Below are positions 27,447-35,610 of a stretch of DNA of 59,119 nt, piece after piece. Position 1 is the stretch's first letter. Each line of letters begins with the position of its first letter. The stretch comes from Nitrososphaerota archaeon. Its GTDB lineage: Archaea > Thermoproteota > Nitrososphaeria > Nitrososphaerales > Nitrosopumilaceae. The DNA lies in assembly GCA_013288545.1 (NCBI GenBank), contig JABDBR010000006.1, positions 1,277-60,395 of the forward strand. The letters run 5' to 3'. The position numbers and the translations under genes are program-made. The notes beneath the pieces were generated by a model. That model had not been told where the DNA came from. It saw nothing but the letters and a program-made list of their open reading frames with translations, and did not search any database.

Positions 27447-28112
27447 ATATTTTGCTATAACCATGCCGTGGTCACCCTCGTATGGTTCTAGGTTTATCTC
27501 TTGGACTATCTCAAAATTGGCAGATAATTTTTTGACTTCTGAGCGCATTACCTGTGATGGCTCTCTTGTGACATCAATGCTTCTTGTTTTTATCACTAAC
27601 ATGATGTATCCATCTTTTTTCAAATATGTCTTGCAATTTAATATGGCAATCTCTGTCTGGTCTGGCTGGGCAATGTCTACGTATACGACATCAACAGGAC
27701 CATACACTGAAAAATATTCCTTGGGGCTTCGGGCGTCTTGTAATATTGGAACAATGTTTGATCTAAACGAAGCTACTCTTTCTAAAAAGTCTCTTGCAAC
27801 TCTGCTAGAGTGTTCTACTGCAAAAACAATCCCATTTGGACCTACGATATCTGATACATGACTTGCAGTTGTCCCAGTGGATACGCCAAGATAGAGAACT
27901 TTAGATTTTCTGACAATTGGCAAAATCTCAAGGCCATTCATTATTGCAGCGCCAAGTTTGCTGCGGTAAGGATCCCACGCCCTAAATTCCTCATCATCTA
28001 TCTTGACTAATTTTTCTCTGTAAACTTGATTTCCAGGTACGAGATTTATGGTTGCAAGTCTCTTTTCCCCTTCAATTTTTACCCAAAAAATATTATCTTC
28101 TTCGTTTTCCAA
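27438..28112 (-). CDS. flpA: Fibrillarin-like rRNA 2'-O-methyltransferase
   Basis: 224 residues from the TTG at 28112 (MENEEDNIFWVKIEG). It is the methyltransferase of archaeal C/D box RNPs, acting with NOP5 and L7Ae on rRNA and tRNA. The SAM site VLYLGVSTGTTASHVSDI and the catalytic DVVYVDIAQPDQTEI are visible. The frame is open to 28229, but the extra 39 residues are Glu/Arg-rich and coincide with the Gly/Arg repeat coding of the overlapping nop5 gene, so I treat them as a shadow. With the TTG, the overlap with nop5 is only 20 bases and the length equals the family norm of about 225. Confidence 0.85.
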   Translation of the reverse strand: MENEEDNIFWVKIEGEKRLATINLVPGNQVYREKLVKIDDEEFRAWDPYRSKLGAAIMNGLEILPIVRKSKVLYLGVSTGTTASHVSDIVGPNGIVFAVEHSSRVARDFLERVASFRSNIVPILQDARSPKEYFSVYGPVDVVYVDIAQPDQTEIAILNCKTYLKKDGYIMLVIKTRSIDVTREPSQVMRSEVKKLSANFEIVQEINLEPYEGDHGMVIAKYLG

Positions 28113-29391
28113 ACTTCTTTCTCTTGCTCTTTTGCCAGTCGTTTCTCTTCTCTCCGCCTCCTCCTCTTCCTCCTCCACCACCGTATCTTCTCTCTCCGCC
28201 TCCTCCAAACCTTCTGTCTCTTTGTTCATCAGTTCTGCGTGGCTGGAAAGCTGGCCTCTCAGGCTGGTCCTTGTACTTTACTCCTATCTCGGTAACTCGT
28301 ATGTTGAGTTTCTCAAGCAATGTATCATTTCTTCCCGCTCCAAAGACATCCACTCTTGCACCAATTGCAGCTTTTGCAGCTATTGCTCTTGCAATTTTGC
28401 CTCTCTGCCATCGTGGGGCGGCATGAACTAGTTGATGTTGAAATAGTAAACCGTGTTTTGGTGGCTGTGCACCAGTCTTGAGTGCTCTAAACAATGCCTT
28501 TTCAGCACCAAGAACTTGAATTGTACTTGCAGGCATTGATGCAAGTCTCTTTAGACTTCCTGCCTTGGCAAGAATTCTTGCTCCTACTGCAGTACCAAGT
28601 ATAACCGAAATGTTTGGTGCAATTGCCTGCATCTGTGATTCAATGTGTTTTTCTAATGATTGTCTTAGCTCAAAAAGTTCCAAAATCTGTTTTGCGATGC
28701 TTTGAACTATGACAAGATTCTCATCTGAGATTTGTCCACCCCTGCTCTTCTTTTGTAACAAGGACAACATCTCGGCTTTCTCCTCTGGAAAGCCTGCATC
28801 AAGGTATATGTTCTGGGTAAAACCATCTCGTCTTCCAGCCATTACAATTTTTGAATATCCGTTAATTGTATCAATTAGATTGTCAAGCTCTGGAAAGTGT
28901 AATCCGTACCATTCTCTTACTCTGGAACTTAGCAAGTTGATCATCTTGTCAGTTTCATCTAGTGAATTAATTGCCTGAATTATGTGTAAATCTGGACTTT
29001 CGGAAATCTCTGTTACTCTTGATGATGAAAGGCTGAGTGCAAAGTCTCGCAACTTTCCTCTGGCATCTCCTTCGTTTGTGGCAAAACCAGAATCTACAAG
29101 GACACGCAATTTTGAGGACTGGATTGTTTCAATGTTTTTCTCTTCCATGATATCTGACTCTATGGATCTTTTTCTAAGAAGTTTCAACAAGGAAGAATCG
29201 TTTACAGTAACAACACTTCCAAGATTGGCAAGAAACTGTTCTAGTTCATTGAGGCTGGCCTGTTCTTTTTTTACCTCTACATACTGTATTGCGGGATTTG
29301 AAAATGGAAATGATTTCACACATTTGTTATCGTCAAAAACTGCAATACCTAACTCTGTTAAAATGACAGAATGCATAGAGTGCATTTCCAT
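28093..29391 (-). CDS. nop5: C/D box RNP scaffold protein NOP5 with Gly/Arg-rich tail
   Basis: 432-residue NOP5 (Nop56/58 family). The coiled-coil middle and the NOP domain are clear: GARILAKAGSLKRLASMPAS, GAEKALFRALKT, then PPKHGLLFQHQLV. It bridges guide RNA/L7Ae and fibrillarin. The last 50 or so residues are a low-complexity tail with RFGGGGERRYGGGGG-type repeats and a very basic end (KRKKFGKRRR). Standard archaeal NOP5 ends near the NOP domain. The stop overlaps the fibrillarin start by 20 bases, so the two are coupled. Confidence 0.93.
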   Translation of the reverse strand: MEMHSMHSVILTELGIAVFDDNKCVKSFPFSNPAIQYVEVKKEQASLNELEQFLANLGSVVTVNDSSLLKLLRKRSIESDIMEEKNIETIQSSKLRVLVDSGFATNEGDARGKLRDFALSLSSSRVTEISESPDLHIIQAINSLDETDKMINLLSSRVREWYGLHFPELDNLIDTINGYSKIVMAGRRDGFTQNIYLDAGFPEEKAEMLSLLQKKSRGGQISDENLVIVQSIAKQILELFELRQSLEKHIESQMQAIAPNISVILGTAVGARILAKAGSLKRLASMPASTIQVLGAEKALFRALKTGAQPPKHGLLFQHQLVHAAPRWQRGKIARAIAAKAAIGARVDVFGAGRNDTLLEKLNIRVTEIGVKYKDQPERPAFQPRRTDEQRDRRFGGGGERRYGGGGGRGGGGEKRNDWQKSKRKKFGKRRR

Positions 29392-29468
29392 GGCTTACTA
29401 AAAAATGTAACATTATAGATCTAGAACTGCATCAAACGTTATAAGACAACTATTTTTTATTATTAGAA

Positions 29469-30377
29469 GTGAGTCCTGACATTTCAACTCGTGTGGGCCC
29501 AATTGAACTTGAGAGACCCACAATGCTTGCGTCTGGTATTCTTGGTATATCACTTGATGTTTTTGGCCGTCTATATAAAGAAGGAGCGGGCGCGCTTGTT
29601 ACAAAATCACTTAGCAAGGAACCTTGGGATGGATATCCAAACCCTACCATAATTGGACTAAAAAATGGATATCTAAATGCTGTTGGACTCTCAAACCCTG
29701 GGGCTCCATATTTTGCAAAACTGCTTGCACCCAATCAAACTATTCCAATAATTGTAAGTCTTGTTGGCTCTATTCCTGAGGACTTTATATTTATGATAAA
29801 ACAATTTGAAAACGTAAAGATCCTAGGATACGAACTTAATCTGTCATGTCCTCATGTTGAAAAAGTTGGACTAGAGGTAGGTGACGATCCTGAACTTGTC
29901 CACACAATAATAAAATCTGTAAAAAAAGAATCAAAGGTGCCAGTGCTTGCAAAAGTTGGCCTTGGCTCTTCTGACTATTTGAAAACTGTACAAACTGCTT
30001 GTGAAAGCGGCATTGATGGTATAACTGCAATAAACACACTACGAGCCATGGCAATTGATGTTGAAACTGCAAGGCCGATTTTGAGTCACAAGATTGGTGG
30101 ATTATCTGGATCTCCAATAAAACCGGTTGCGGTAAGATGTGTCTATGAAATTTCCTCAAAGTTTGACATTCCTATTATTGGCTGCGGTGGAATATCAATC
30201 TGGGAAGATGCAGTAGAATTTTTACTTGCTGGAGCAAGTGCTGTGCAGATTGGAAGTGCTGTTGGAGAAAAATGGACCGGAGTCTTCTCTGAGATAAATA
30301 ATGGAATATCAAAATATATGGAAAAAAAGAATTATGGAAAAATAAGTGAGATGGTTGGAATTGCAAAAAAGTTTTGA
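29469..30377 (+). CDS. pyrD: Dihydroorotate dehydrogenase, class 1B catalytic subunit
   Basis: 302-residue FMN enzyme that oxidises dihydroorotate to orotate. Family phrases include LGYELNLSCPHVEKVG, with the catalytic cysteine of class 1, and TAINTLRAMAIDVE. It also has GGLSGSPIKPVAVRCVYEI and the phosphate-binding GCGGISIWEDAVEFLLAGASAVQIGSA (in parts). The partner pyrK directly follows and overlaps by 32 bases, so this is the two-subunit PyrD-PyrK form that uses NAD or another acceptor. The start is GTG at 29469. Confidence 0.94.
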   Translation: MSPDISTRVGPIELERPTMLASGILGISLDVFGRLYKEGAGALVTKSLSKEPWDGYPNPTIIGLKNGYLNAVGLSNPGAPYFAKLLAPNQTIPIIVSLVGSIPEDFIFMIKQFENVKILGYELNLSCPHVEKVGLEVGDDPELVHTIIKSVKKESKVPVLAKVGLGSSDYLKTVQTACESGIDGITAINTLRAMAIDVETARPILSHKIGGLSGSPIKPVAVRCVYEISSKFDIPIIGCGGISIWEDAVEFLLAGASAVQIGSAVGEKWTGVFSEINNGISKYMEKKNYGKISEMVGIAKKF

Positions 30378-31173
30378 CACTCCAAAAATTGTAACAATAG
30401 AAAAAGTTGTTGATGAGACACCAACTGTTCGTACTATATTTTTCTCTGATGATGTAATGTCAAAGGTTCTTCCAGGACAATTTGCAATGGTGTGGATACC
30501 TGGAATAAATGAAATACCGATGAGTGTAATGATATCACAAGAAAATGGAAAGGCTGCATTTACAGTAAGAAAACATGGACTTGCCACAACTGAACTATTT
30601 TCCAAAAAAGTTGGAGACCAAATAGGTATTCGTGGACCCTATGGAAATTCGTTTACAATCAAGCAAGGAAATCTATTACTTGTGGGTGGAGGAACAGGGC
30701 TTGTTCCTCTAGTACGGCTGGTGACATTTCTCAAGAAAAGCGATAATGTTACCATAGTCATGGGGGCAAAGACAAAGTCTGAGGTCTTTTTTGAAGGTCT
30801 TGCAAACAAACTACTAGAGGGAACAAAACACAAAGTGATTATTGCAACAGAAGATGGAAGCTATGGCGAAAAGGGCCTTGTCACAGATGTCATGGAAAAT
30901 CTAGTCCGAGAAAATAAATTTGATGCAGTCTATACCTGTGGTCCTGAAAAAATGATGCACAAAGTTGTACAAATTGCATCTGGGAACAAGATCCATGTTG
31001 AGGCAAGCATTGAAAGAATGATGAAATGCGGAATTGGAATCTGTGGAAGCTGTTGCTTTGGTGATGTGATGGCATGCAAGGATGGTACTGTCTTTGACGG
31101 TCCAACTCTTCTTGCAAACAAAGAGTTTGGATACACTCATAGAAACAAATCAGGCATACTTGATAATTATTAG
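30346..31173 (+). CDS. pyrK: Dihydroorotate dehydrogenase electron-transfer subunit
   Basis: 275-residue FAD and [2Fe-2S] subunit that passes electrons from PyrD to an acceptor. The FAD-binding part has FGMVW-like VLPGQFAMVWIPG, and IGIRGPYGNSFTI. The NAD(P)-binding region has LLVGGGTGLVPL. The cysteine cluster is CGIGICGSCC...C at about residues 227-247. The start is not settled: GTG at 30346 is in frame, but TTG at 30355 or 30361 is also possible; the long overlap with pyrD favours a later one. It forms a complex with PyrD. Confidence 0.92.
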   Translation: MRWLELQKSFDTPKIVTIEKVVDETPTVRTIFFSDDVMSKVLPGQFAMVWIPGINEIPMSVMISQENGKAAFTVRKHGLATTELFSKKVGDQIGIRGPYGNSFTIKQGNLLLVGGGTGLVPLVRLVTFLKKSDNVTIVMGAKTKSEVFFEGLANKLLEGTKHKVIIATEDGSYGEKGLVTDVMENLVRENKFDAVYTCGPEKMMHKVVQIASGNKIHVEASIERMMKCGIGICGSCCFGDVMACKDGTVFDGPTLLANKEFGYTHRNKSGILDNY

Positions 31174-31228
31174 ATAATGGAAACTCCGGAAAACTTAAAA
31201 TGCTATAAAAATCCATCCAAATTGAAAA

Positions 31229-32947
31229 TTGGCCAAGATAGTACTAACTGCAGACCGAACTTTGATGTCCCCCTATCGTGGAATATCACTTGCAACCTTC
31301 TTTGGTTGTGCTCCTGCAGTAGATCCACATAGACCAAAAAACAGTTTCTGGTACTATATCCTAAAAGACCAAGTTACTCCAAAGGTTCTCTTTGACTTTA
31401 TCTGCAATCCTATAGGACACAAAAACGGTATTGCAAGCTATGCTCCATATGGATTAAGAAAAGTAGAGGCCGCACTTTTACGAGATGGATACAAGAGAAA
31501 TGAAGTTGTAGTGGCACATCCTGATCATGTGGACAAGTTCATTGGTCCTGAAACTGAAGTAGTTGGAACTTATGAAATGGATCCTCTTGGAATGGGTCCT
31601 GTAACTATGACATTTACTTATGGTAGAAAACAGACATCATATGATGAATTTTACAATCGCGATTTACACATGAAGATTAATGCTGCAAAAAAGAAAAACG
31701 GAAGTCATGCTAAAGTTATTGCAGGAGCTTCTGGAACTTGGCAGTACAACTATGATCCAAAGAAGATCCAAGAATATGGACTGTATGCAGTCTTGGAAGG
31801 AGAACTTGGTGGAATTGCACCAGAGATAGACGGACATGCTGGAGAATTCTTTAACAAACTAATTGCTGGAGACTTTGAAAACATGAATCCATTTGTCAAG
31901 AGTGATTTCAAAGTTGAAGTTAAAGAATTTGGAAAAGATGCAGAAAAATTCCATGGAAGATTCATCCACTATTGGGATGAGCCAAGTGTTGATGACATAC
32001 CAAACATCGTAGAACCAAGCATGCACGGAATGGTAGAGGTCATGAGAGGCTGTGGAAGAGGTTGCAAGTTTTGCGATGTTACACTACGACCATTAAGATA
32101 CTATTCACCTGAAAAAGTAAAACAAGAGATTGAAGTAAACATCAAGAAAGGAGGACAACGAAACGCATGGCTACACAGTGATGATATCTTTGTCTACGGC
32201 CTTGACCCAAGAAAGACCAAGAACATGGCTCCAAACAGAGAGGCATTAGAGGAGCTCTTCAAGGCAGTCATGTCCTGTGGAATCGAGCACACAAACCCAA
32301 CTCACGGTACTTTGGCTGGTGCAATTGCTGATGAAAAACTATTGCCAAGCCTTTCAAAGATAATCAAATCCGGTCCTAACAACAAGACTGGAGTACAATG
32401 TGGATTTGAGACAGGAAGCCTAAGACTAATTGGAAAATATGCAGACAGAAAACTTGCTCCATACAAGCCAGAGGAATGGCATTGGGTTGTAAAAGAAGGA
32501 GTAAAGACACTAAACGAAAATCACTGGATTCCAGCATTTACATTAATCATGGGCCTTGACAATGCAGAAACAGAAGAAGACGGATGGGATACAATACGCC
32601 TCATCAATGAGCTAGAACTAGAACAGCCAGAATCCCAGTTTACAGTAACACCACTAACATTTGTCCCAATTGGATTGCTTGAAAAATCTGAATTCTTTGA
32701 TATTGGAAATGAATTGACTGCACCGCAACTTGGTGTCATGTACAAGACATGGCAGCACAACTTCAAGTATGGTATCCAGAAATTCATGGATAAAACAGGA
32801 AGCAACAATACCTTGAAGAAAAAGGCATTCACAGGTCTTGCAAGAGCACTAGGTGGTGTTCCATTGACTGCAATGGAAAAATATGCAAGAAGAAAGGGTC
32901 CAGAACACGAGCGAGTAATTGAGACCATCAAGACAAAATACTGGTAA
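31229..32947 (+). CDS. B12-type radical SAM protein of unknown reaction
   Basis: 572-residue protein. The N-terminal third (1-230) has no iron-sulfur motif but resembles the B12-binding-type domain that precedes many radical SAM cores. The radical SAM cluster reads CGRGCKFC (Cx3Cx2C) at about residues 274-281. It is followed by a GGQRNAWLHSDD strand-helix region and a C-terminal part (QFTVTPLTFVPIG and so on) common to this archaeal group. The start is TTG at 31229. S30e follows 49 bases downstream. The substrate is unknown, and I would not name a pathway. Confidence 0.85.
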   Translation: MAKIVLTADRTLMSPYRGISLATFFGCAPAVDPHRPKNSFWYYILKDQVTPKVLFDFICNPIGHKNGIASYAPYGLRKVEAALLRDGYKRNEVVVAHPDHVDKFIGPETEVVGTYEMDPLGMGPVTMTFTYGRKQTSYDEFYNRDLHMKINAAKKKNGSHAKVIAGASGTWQYNYDPKKIQEYGLYAVLEGELGGIAPEIDGHAGEFFNKLIAGDFENMNPFVKSDFKVEVKEFGKDAEKFHGRFIHYWDEPSVDDIPNIVEPSMHGMVEVMRGCGRGCKFCDVTLRPLRYYSPEKVKQEIEVNIKKGGQRNAWLHSDDIFVYGLDPRKTKNMAPNREALEELFKAVMSCGIEHTNPTHGTLAGAIADEKLLPSLSKIIKSGPNNKTGVQCGFETGSLRLIGKYADRKLAPYKPEEWHWVVKEGVKTLNENHWIPAFTLIMGLDNAETEEDGWDTIRLINELELEQPESQFTVTPLTFVPIGLLEKSEFFDIGNELTAPQLGVMYKTWQHNFKYGIQKFMDKTGSNNTLKKKAFTGLARALGGVPLTAMEKYARRKGPEHERVIETIKTKYW

Positions 32948-32996
32948 GTTTTTTCCCAAACCAAATACATAAATTGAATTAAAGGAGAGTTTATTC

Positions 32997-33176
32997 GTGC
33001 CAACTCACGGATCGCTTACTAAAGCAGGAAAAGTAAGAGGACAAACTCCAAAGGTTCCATCAAGAGAAAGACATGGAACTATATCCATTACACGAAACAA
33101 AGACAATTTCAGAAAAAGATTCATCCTAAAAAGAGTCCCAGGGCAAAACAAACCAGGCCAACGAAAAAGAAGATAA
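32997..33176 (+). CDS. 30S ribosomal protein S30e
   Basis: 59-residue basic protein below the usual ORF length limit. It reads MPTHGSLTKAGKVRGQTPKV at the start and ends NKPGQRKRR, which is the S30e pattern (GSLTKAGKVR, then the PG Q KRR end). The start is the GTG at 32997, with an aaaggagag Shine-Dalgarno-like sequence about 5-12 bases upstream. It lies 49 bases after the radical SAM gene on the same strand. Confidence 0.9.
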   Translation: MPTHGSLTKAGKVRGQTPKVPSRERHGTISITRNKDNFRKRFILKRVPGQNKPGQRKRR

Positions 33177-33308
33177 ATTTTAAAAATTATACGTCAAATA
33201 TAATTACGACTTTTTGTTGTATGTTGATTTTACAACTAGTTTGATCTGACCTGCTGTCAAAAATTATCTACCTTGATACTTTAATCTGAAAATTGGTACG
33301 ATTCTATC

Positions 33309-33557
33309 TTGACGCTAAGACCTACTGTCTTGTCTAATAGAACGATTGCCCTTGAAGTATTGGGGTTTGCTCTGCTGTGCTTTGTCATGTTTTCAGGCTA
33401 TGCCTCGGTTAAATCTGCACTAATTTTGGGAAATACTCTTCTAGTCCTTCCTACTGGTGGATTGTTTATTGCCCTTGCTGTATTTGGATACAAGATCACT
33501 GATTTTCTGTTCAAAGGGCATTTGGTTACATCGTTGATAAGTAAAATAAAAAAATAA
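33309..33557 (+). CDS. Small two-helix membrane protein
   Basis: 82-residue hydrophobic protein starting with TTG at 33309. Two membrane segments are visible: LGFALLCFVMFSGYASV (about 17-34) and LLVLPTGGLFIALAVFGY (about 44-61), with a basic C-terminal tail. It is unrecognised. It lies between S30e and a 387-base region that carries predicted hairpins. The start is uncertain; the region before it has a weak TATA-like ctttaat. Confidence 0.5.
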   Translation: MTLRPTVLSNRTIALEVLGFALLCFVMFSGYASVKSALILGNTLLVLPTGGLFIALAVFGYKITDFLFKGHLVTSLISKIKK

Positions 33558-33944
33558 TCAGATTCTAGCGGTTGCCCTTTGGGTGTTTGGCCCAAAGAAC
33601 AATCCCGCCAGTATAGAATCTGCAGTATCTCTTATGATACCTGTATTGAAAAGAATGTGTTCGTTCATTTTGAACTGGCAAATGTGCTAAATCGATACAA
33701 AACCTGGTAAGATTCTCTGTTCTAAAATAAAATTGAAACCGTGGATATTAGGGACTTGTGTCATAGTGATGGTGTGATCGTACACTGGAAGACACATCCA
33801 CGGTTCCACCAATAATTGGTCTTTTGCTGTATAAAAGACTCGATTAACTATGTTAATGGAATGATGATGATTGTAGAATGAAAAGTATTTTGGCATCACA
33901 ATTCTTTTTAATCGTATAAAATCCCGTACAATGGGATAAGGGAA
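33558..33944. other. Gene-poor stretch with several predicted hairpins
   Basis: No gene is supported here. By eye the stretch holds: a nested stem made of CAGATTCTA/TAGAATCTG (33560-33568 with 33614-33622), then GCGG/CCGC, enclosing a perfect hairpin CTTTGGG/CCCAAAG (33577-33597); a GTATC/GATAC hairpin around 33625-33640; and a long stem ACCGTGGAT/ATCCACGGT enclosing GTGTC/GACAC (about 33737-33805). The palindrome ACCAATAATTGGT lies at about 33807-33819, followed by TTTT. A small ORF on the minus strand (33687-33899) crosses it, but its translation resembles no family. Confidence 0.5.
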
Positions 33945-34229
33945 ATGAGGGATAGTGAAAAACTAATTGGAAATGCCGTTGGCGTAATTATAGAAAAGGT
34001 ACTAATGGAATTTGGTGTCAGTAATCATAGCAAAATAGCAGAAATACTTGGTACTTACCACATGACATTTTCAGATTGTTATGGAAAACCTGATGTTCTA
34101 AACTCTGCATTAAAACAAGTATTTGATGGTGAATACCTACATCCTATAAGCAAAATCAAAAATGAACTAACGGGTCTTGAGGAAGACCACAAGATAGAGA
34201 AATTCATTGAATTAATCAGTGAAGCGTAG
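33945..34229 (+). CDS. Small protein of a thaumarchaeal family (NitrOD5-like)
   Basis: 94-residue soluble helical protein. The middle, MTFSDCYGKPDVLNSALKQVFD, resembles the C-terminal part of the short thaumarchaeal proteins grouped as the NitrOD5 output domain, which in other genes is attached to receiver domains. Here it stands alone, without a receiver. TATA-like gtataaaat (33914-33922) precedes the ATG by about 25 bases, and the hairpin ATCCC/GGGAT lies in the short leader. The family call is by pattern and uncertain. Confidence 0.55.
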   Translation: MRDSEKLIGNAVGVIIEKVLMEFGVSNHSKIAEILGTYHMTFSDCYGKPDVLNSALKQVFDGEYLHPISKIKNELTGLEEDHKIEKFIELISEA

Positions 34230-34298
34230 AAGAATCTTAATTTTCATTAACTGAAGATAACAGTTCCTTAATTAACTTGGTTTCAATACCTGATTTCT

Positions 34299-34433
34299 AT
34301 GGATGCTTCTCATGTCAGTCCATCAATTTTAATGGGGATAGTTGCAGCGACTGTTATTATTGGCGTAATGCTTTGTTTCTTTGCCTACCAATCTAGTAAA
34401 AACAAAAAGAAGAAGAAAACTCGACGTTCATAA
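34299..34433 (+). CDS. Single-helix small membrane protein
   Basis: 44-residue protein too short for standard gene calls. It begins MDASHVSPSILMG, has one membrane segment (about residues 11-30) and a strongly basic tail of KKKKKTRRS. This Lys/Arg-rich C-terminus suggests the tail is in the cytoplasm. The stop codon (34431-34433) is next to the boundary of the transposase remnant, which begins within a few bases. No family is recognised. Confidence 0.55.
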   Translation: MDASHVSPSILMGIVAATVIIGVMLCFFAYQSSKNKKKKKTRRS

Positions 34434-34687
34434 ATTTCTATCAACTGATGGGTGATCACAATAACAAGATGGAGAGATACAATGGAGAGTTTAGAGACAG
34501 AGAGAAGGTAGCTAGAGGCTTGAAGAAGGAAGATTCACCCTTGATTAATGGTTATCAGATTTATCATAACTATGTTAGACCGCACATGGCACTTGACGGT
34601 AAGACACCGTCAGAAGCTTGTGGAATTATAATTGAAGGAGATAACAAATGGATGACTTTAATTCAGAATGCAAATAAACCCACCTAA
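34433..34687 (+). pseudogene. Transposase C-terminal remnant (DDE type)
   Basis: The reading frame from about 34433, and clearly from the ATG at 34448, encodes GDHNNKMERYNGEFRDREKV, then YHNYVRPHMALDGKTPSEAC and a short end. This is the C-terminal third of DDE-type transposases seen in thaumarchaeal insertion sequences, with the third catalytic acidic residue in the NGEFRD region. The N-terminal two thirds, including the first two Asp residues, are missing. No flanking terminal inverted repeats are visible near the 5' boundary, so it is a dead fragment. The stop is at 34685-34687. Confidence 0.75.
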
Positions 34688-34695
34688 GAATCAAA

Positions 34696-35022
34696 TTGGA
34701 ACTGTTTACACATACTCACGCATATGATGTATTTGCCATTCTCTTGCAGATGGTTGGTTTTATTTGTATGATAAAACTTTATGATAAAAAACCTAAAATG
34801 AAAAATGTACAAAATTGGATAGACAAGTACAAACATCGATACCCTGAAAAATTTAAACCTGAAATTTACATGGAATTAGAACAACAAAATATTTTTGATA
34901 CAGAAAAGCATTTCTATATAGTTGATAAAAGATTCAAAAGTAGTTGGGAGTTTAGACGTAAATTTTCTTTAGTTATGATCAGTTTTGGGCTTTTTCTACA
35001 AATCATGCCGTTTTTATTTTAA
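34696..35022 (+). CDS. Hypothetical membrane protein
   Basis: 108-residue protein with TTG start at 34696. It has an N-terminal membrane segment (AILLQMVGFICMIKL, about 14-28), a charged middle with PEKFKPEIYMELEQQN, and a C-terminal hydrophobic helix (LVMISFGLFLQIMPFLF). The frame is open upstream into the transposase fragment, so the gene may have lost its original 5' end when that element arrived. It is not recognised. Confidence 0.5.
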   Translation: MELFTHTHAYDVFAILLQMVGFICMIKLYDKKPKMKNVQNWIDKYKHRYPEKFKPEIYMELEQQNIFDTEKHFYIVDKRFKSSWEFRRKFSLVMISFGLFLQIMPFLF

Positions 35023-35102
35023 TAATCAATGTCACGACAAAAAACAGGTTAAACTAGTCCCACAGTTTGTACCGAACCTTGCATATTTAGATCGAACCTA
35101 AT

Positions 35103-35450
35103 TCATTTTTTAATTTTTGAAATGATGGAAATCATCCAAATTATGTAAACAAATCCCAGAGCAGACATAGTTTCATACATGTAAATGAACATGAAGTGAA
35201 AAACGTTAGTGCTTGTAAAATCTGGAAATATTGAACTATCGGCAATAACAAAAATTGCAGATAGTGAAAAAGGTGCACACATTATCAATACAATGGAATA
35301 AAGAGTATACCCAAATTCATGTCCGAAAATCTTGTATATCATATTTTTACGCATATCTTCAAATTTGAATGCAGAACCGATTGTGAGTAGGATAAACACT
35401 CCTGCAATTGCTGTTGCATCTACTTGCAAGTATGTATTTTGATCAATCAT
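35103..35450 (-). CDS. Hypothetical three-helix membrane protein
   Basis: 115-residue hydrophobic protein. The segments are AIAGVFILLTIGSAF (about 13-27), LYSIVLIMCAPFSLSAIFVIA (about 51-71) and FHFMFIYMYETMSALGFVYIIWMISI (in pieces, about 84-110). It is not recognised. It runs towards the transposase remnant and is divergent from radA, with 160 bases between them. Confidence 0.55.
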   Translation of the reverse strand: MIDQNTYLQVDATAIAGVFILLTIGSAFKFEDMRKNMIYKIFGHEFGYTLYSIVLIMCAPFSLSAIFVIADSSIFPDFTSTNVFHFMFIYMYETMSALGFVYIIWMISIISKIKK

Positions 35451-35591
35451 CTAATGAGATCCTAACCTTGTAAGTTATATCGATACCTGTTATGATTTTG
35501 GAGATGAGCCGACAGTTTACAGGGAGAAAAAGTCAACTAATGTGCTGTCAAGTTGACAGAATCTTGACGCAGTAAGTTTATTAGGTACTGG

Positions 35592-35608
35592 TACCGTAAC
35601 ATACGGTA
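35592..35608. promoter_or_regulatory. 17-bp palindrome at the radA start
   Basis: TACCGTA ACA TACGGTA is a perfect 7-base inverted repeat around a 3-base centre, ending two bases before the radA ATG. It is preceded by GGTACTGGTACC, a direct repeat of the same core. The TATA-like gtttatta at about 35577-35584 sets transcription start close to 35606, so the palindrome covers the start site. It looks like an operator for a repressor. Confidence 0.6.
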
Positions 35609-35610
35609 AG

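Noticed and set aside
28113-28229. 39-residue Glu/Arg-rich N-terminal extension of fibrillarin
   Set aside because: The extension is the other-frame reading of NOP5's Gly/Arg repeat coding, and the TTG at 28112 gives the family's usual length.
28026-28431. Three plus-strand ORFs of 89-127 residues rich in Ser, Leu and Pro
   Set aside because: They are antisense shadows of the nop5 repeat region and of the fibrillarin N-terminus.
33687-33899. A 70-residue minus-strand ORF in the gene-poor stretch
   Set aside because: Its translation matches no pattern I know. It crosses a hairpin that could itself produce such a frame, and it has no good promoter or ribosome binding site.
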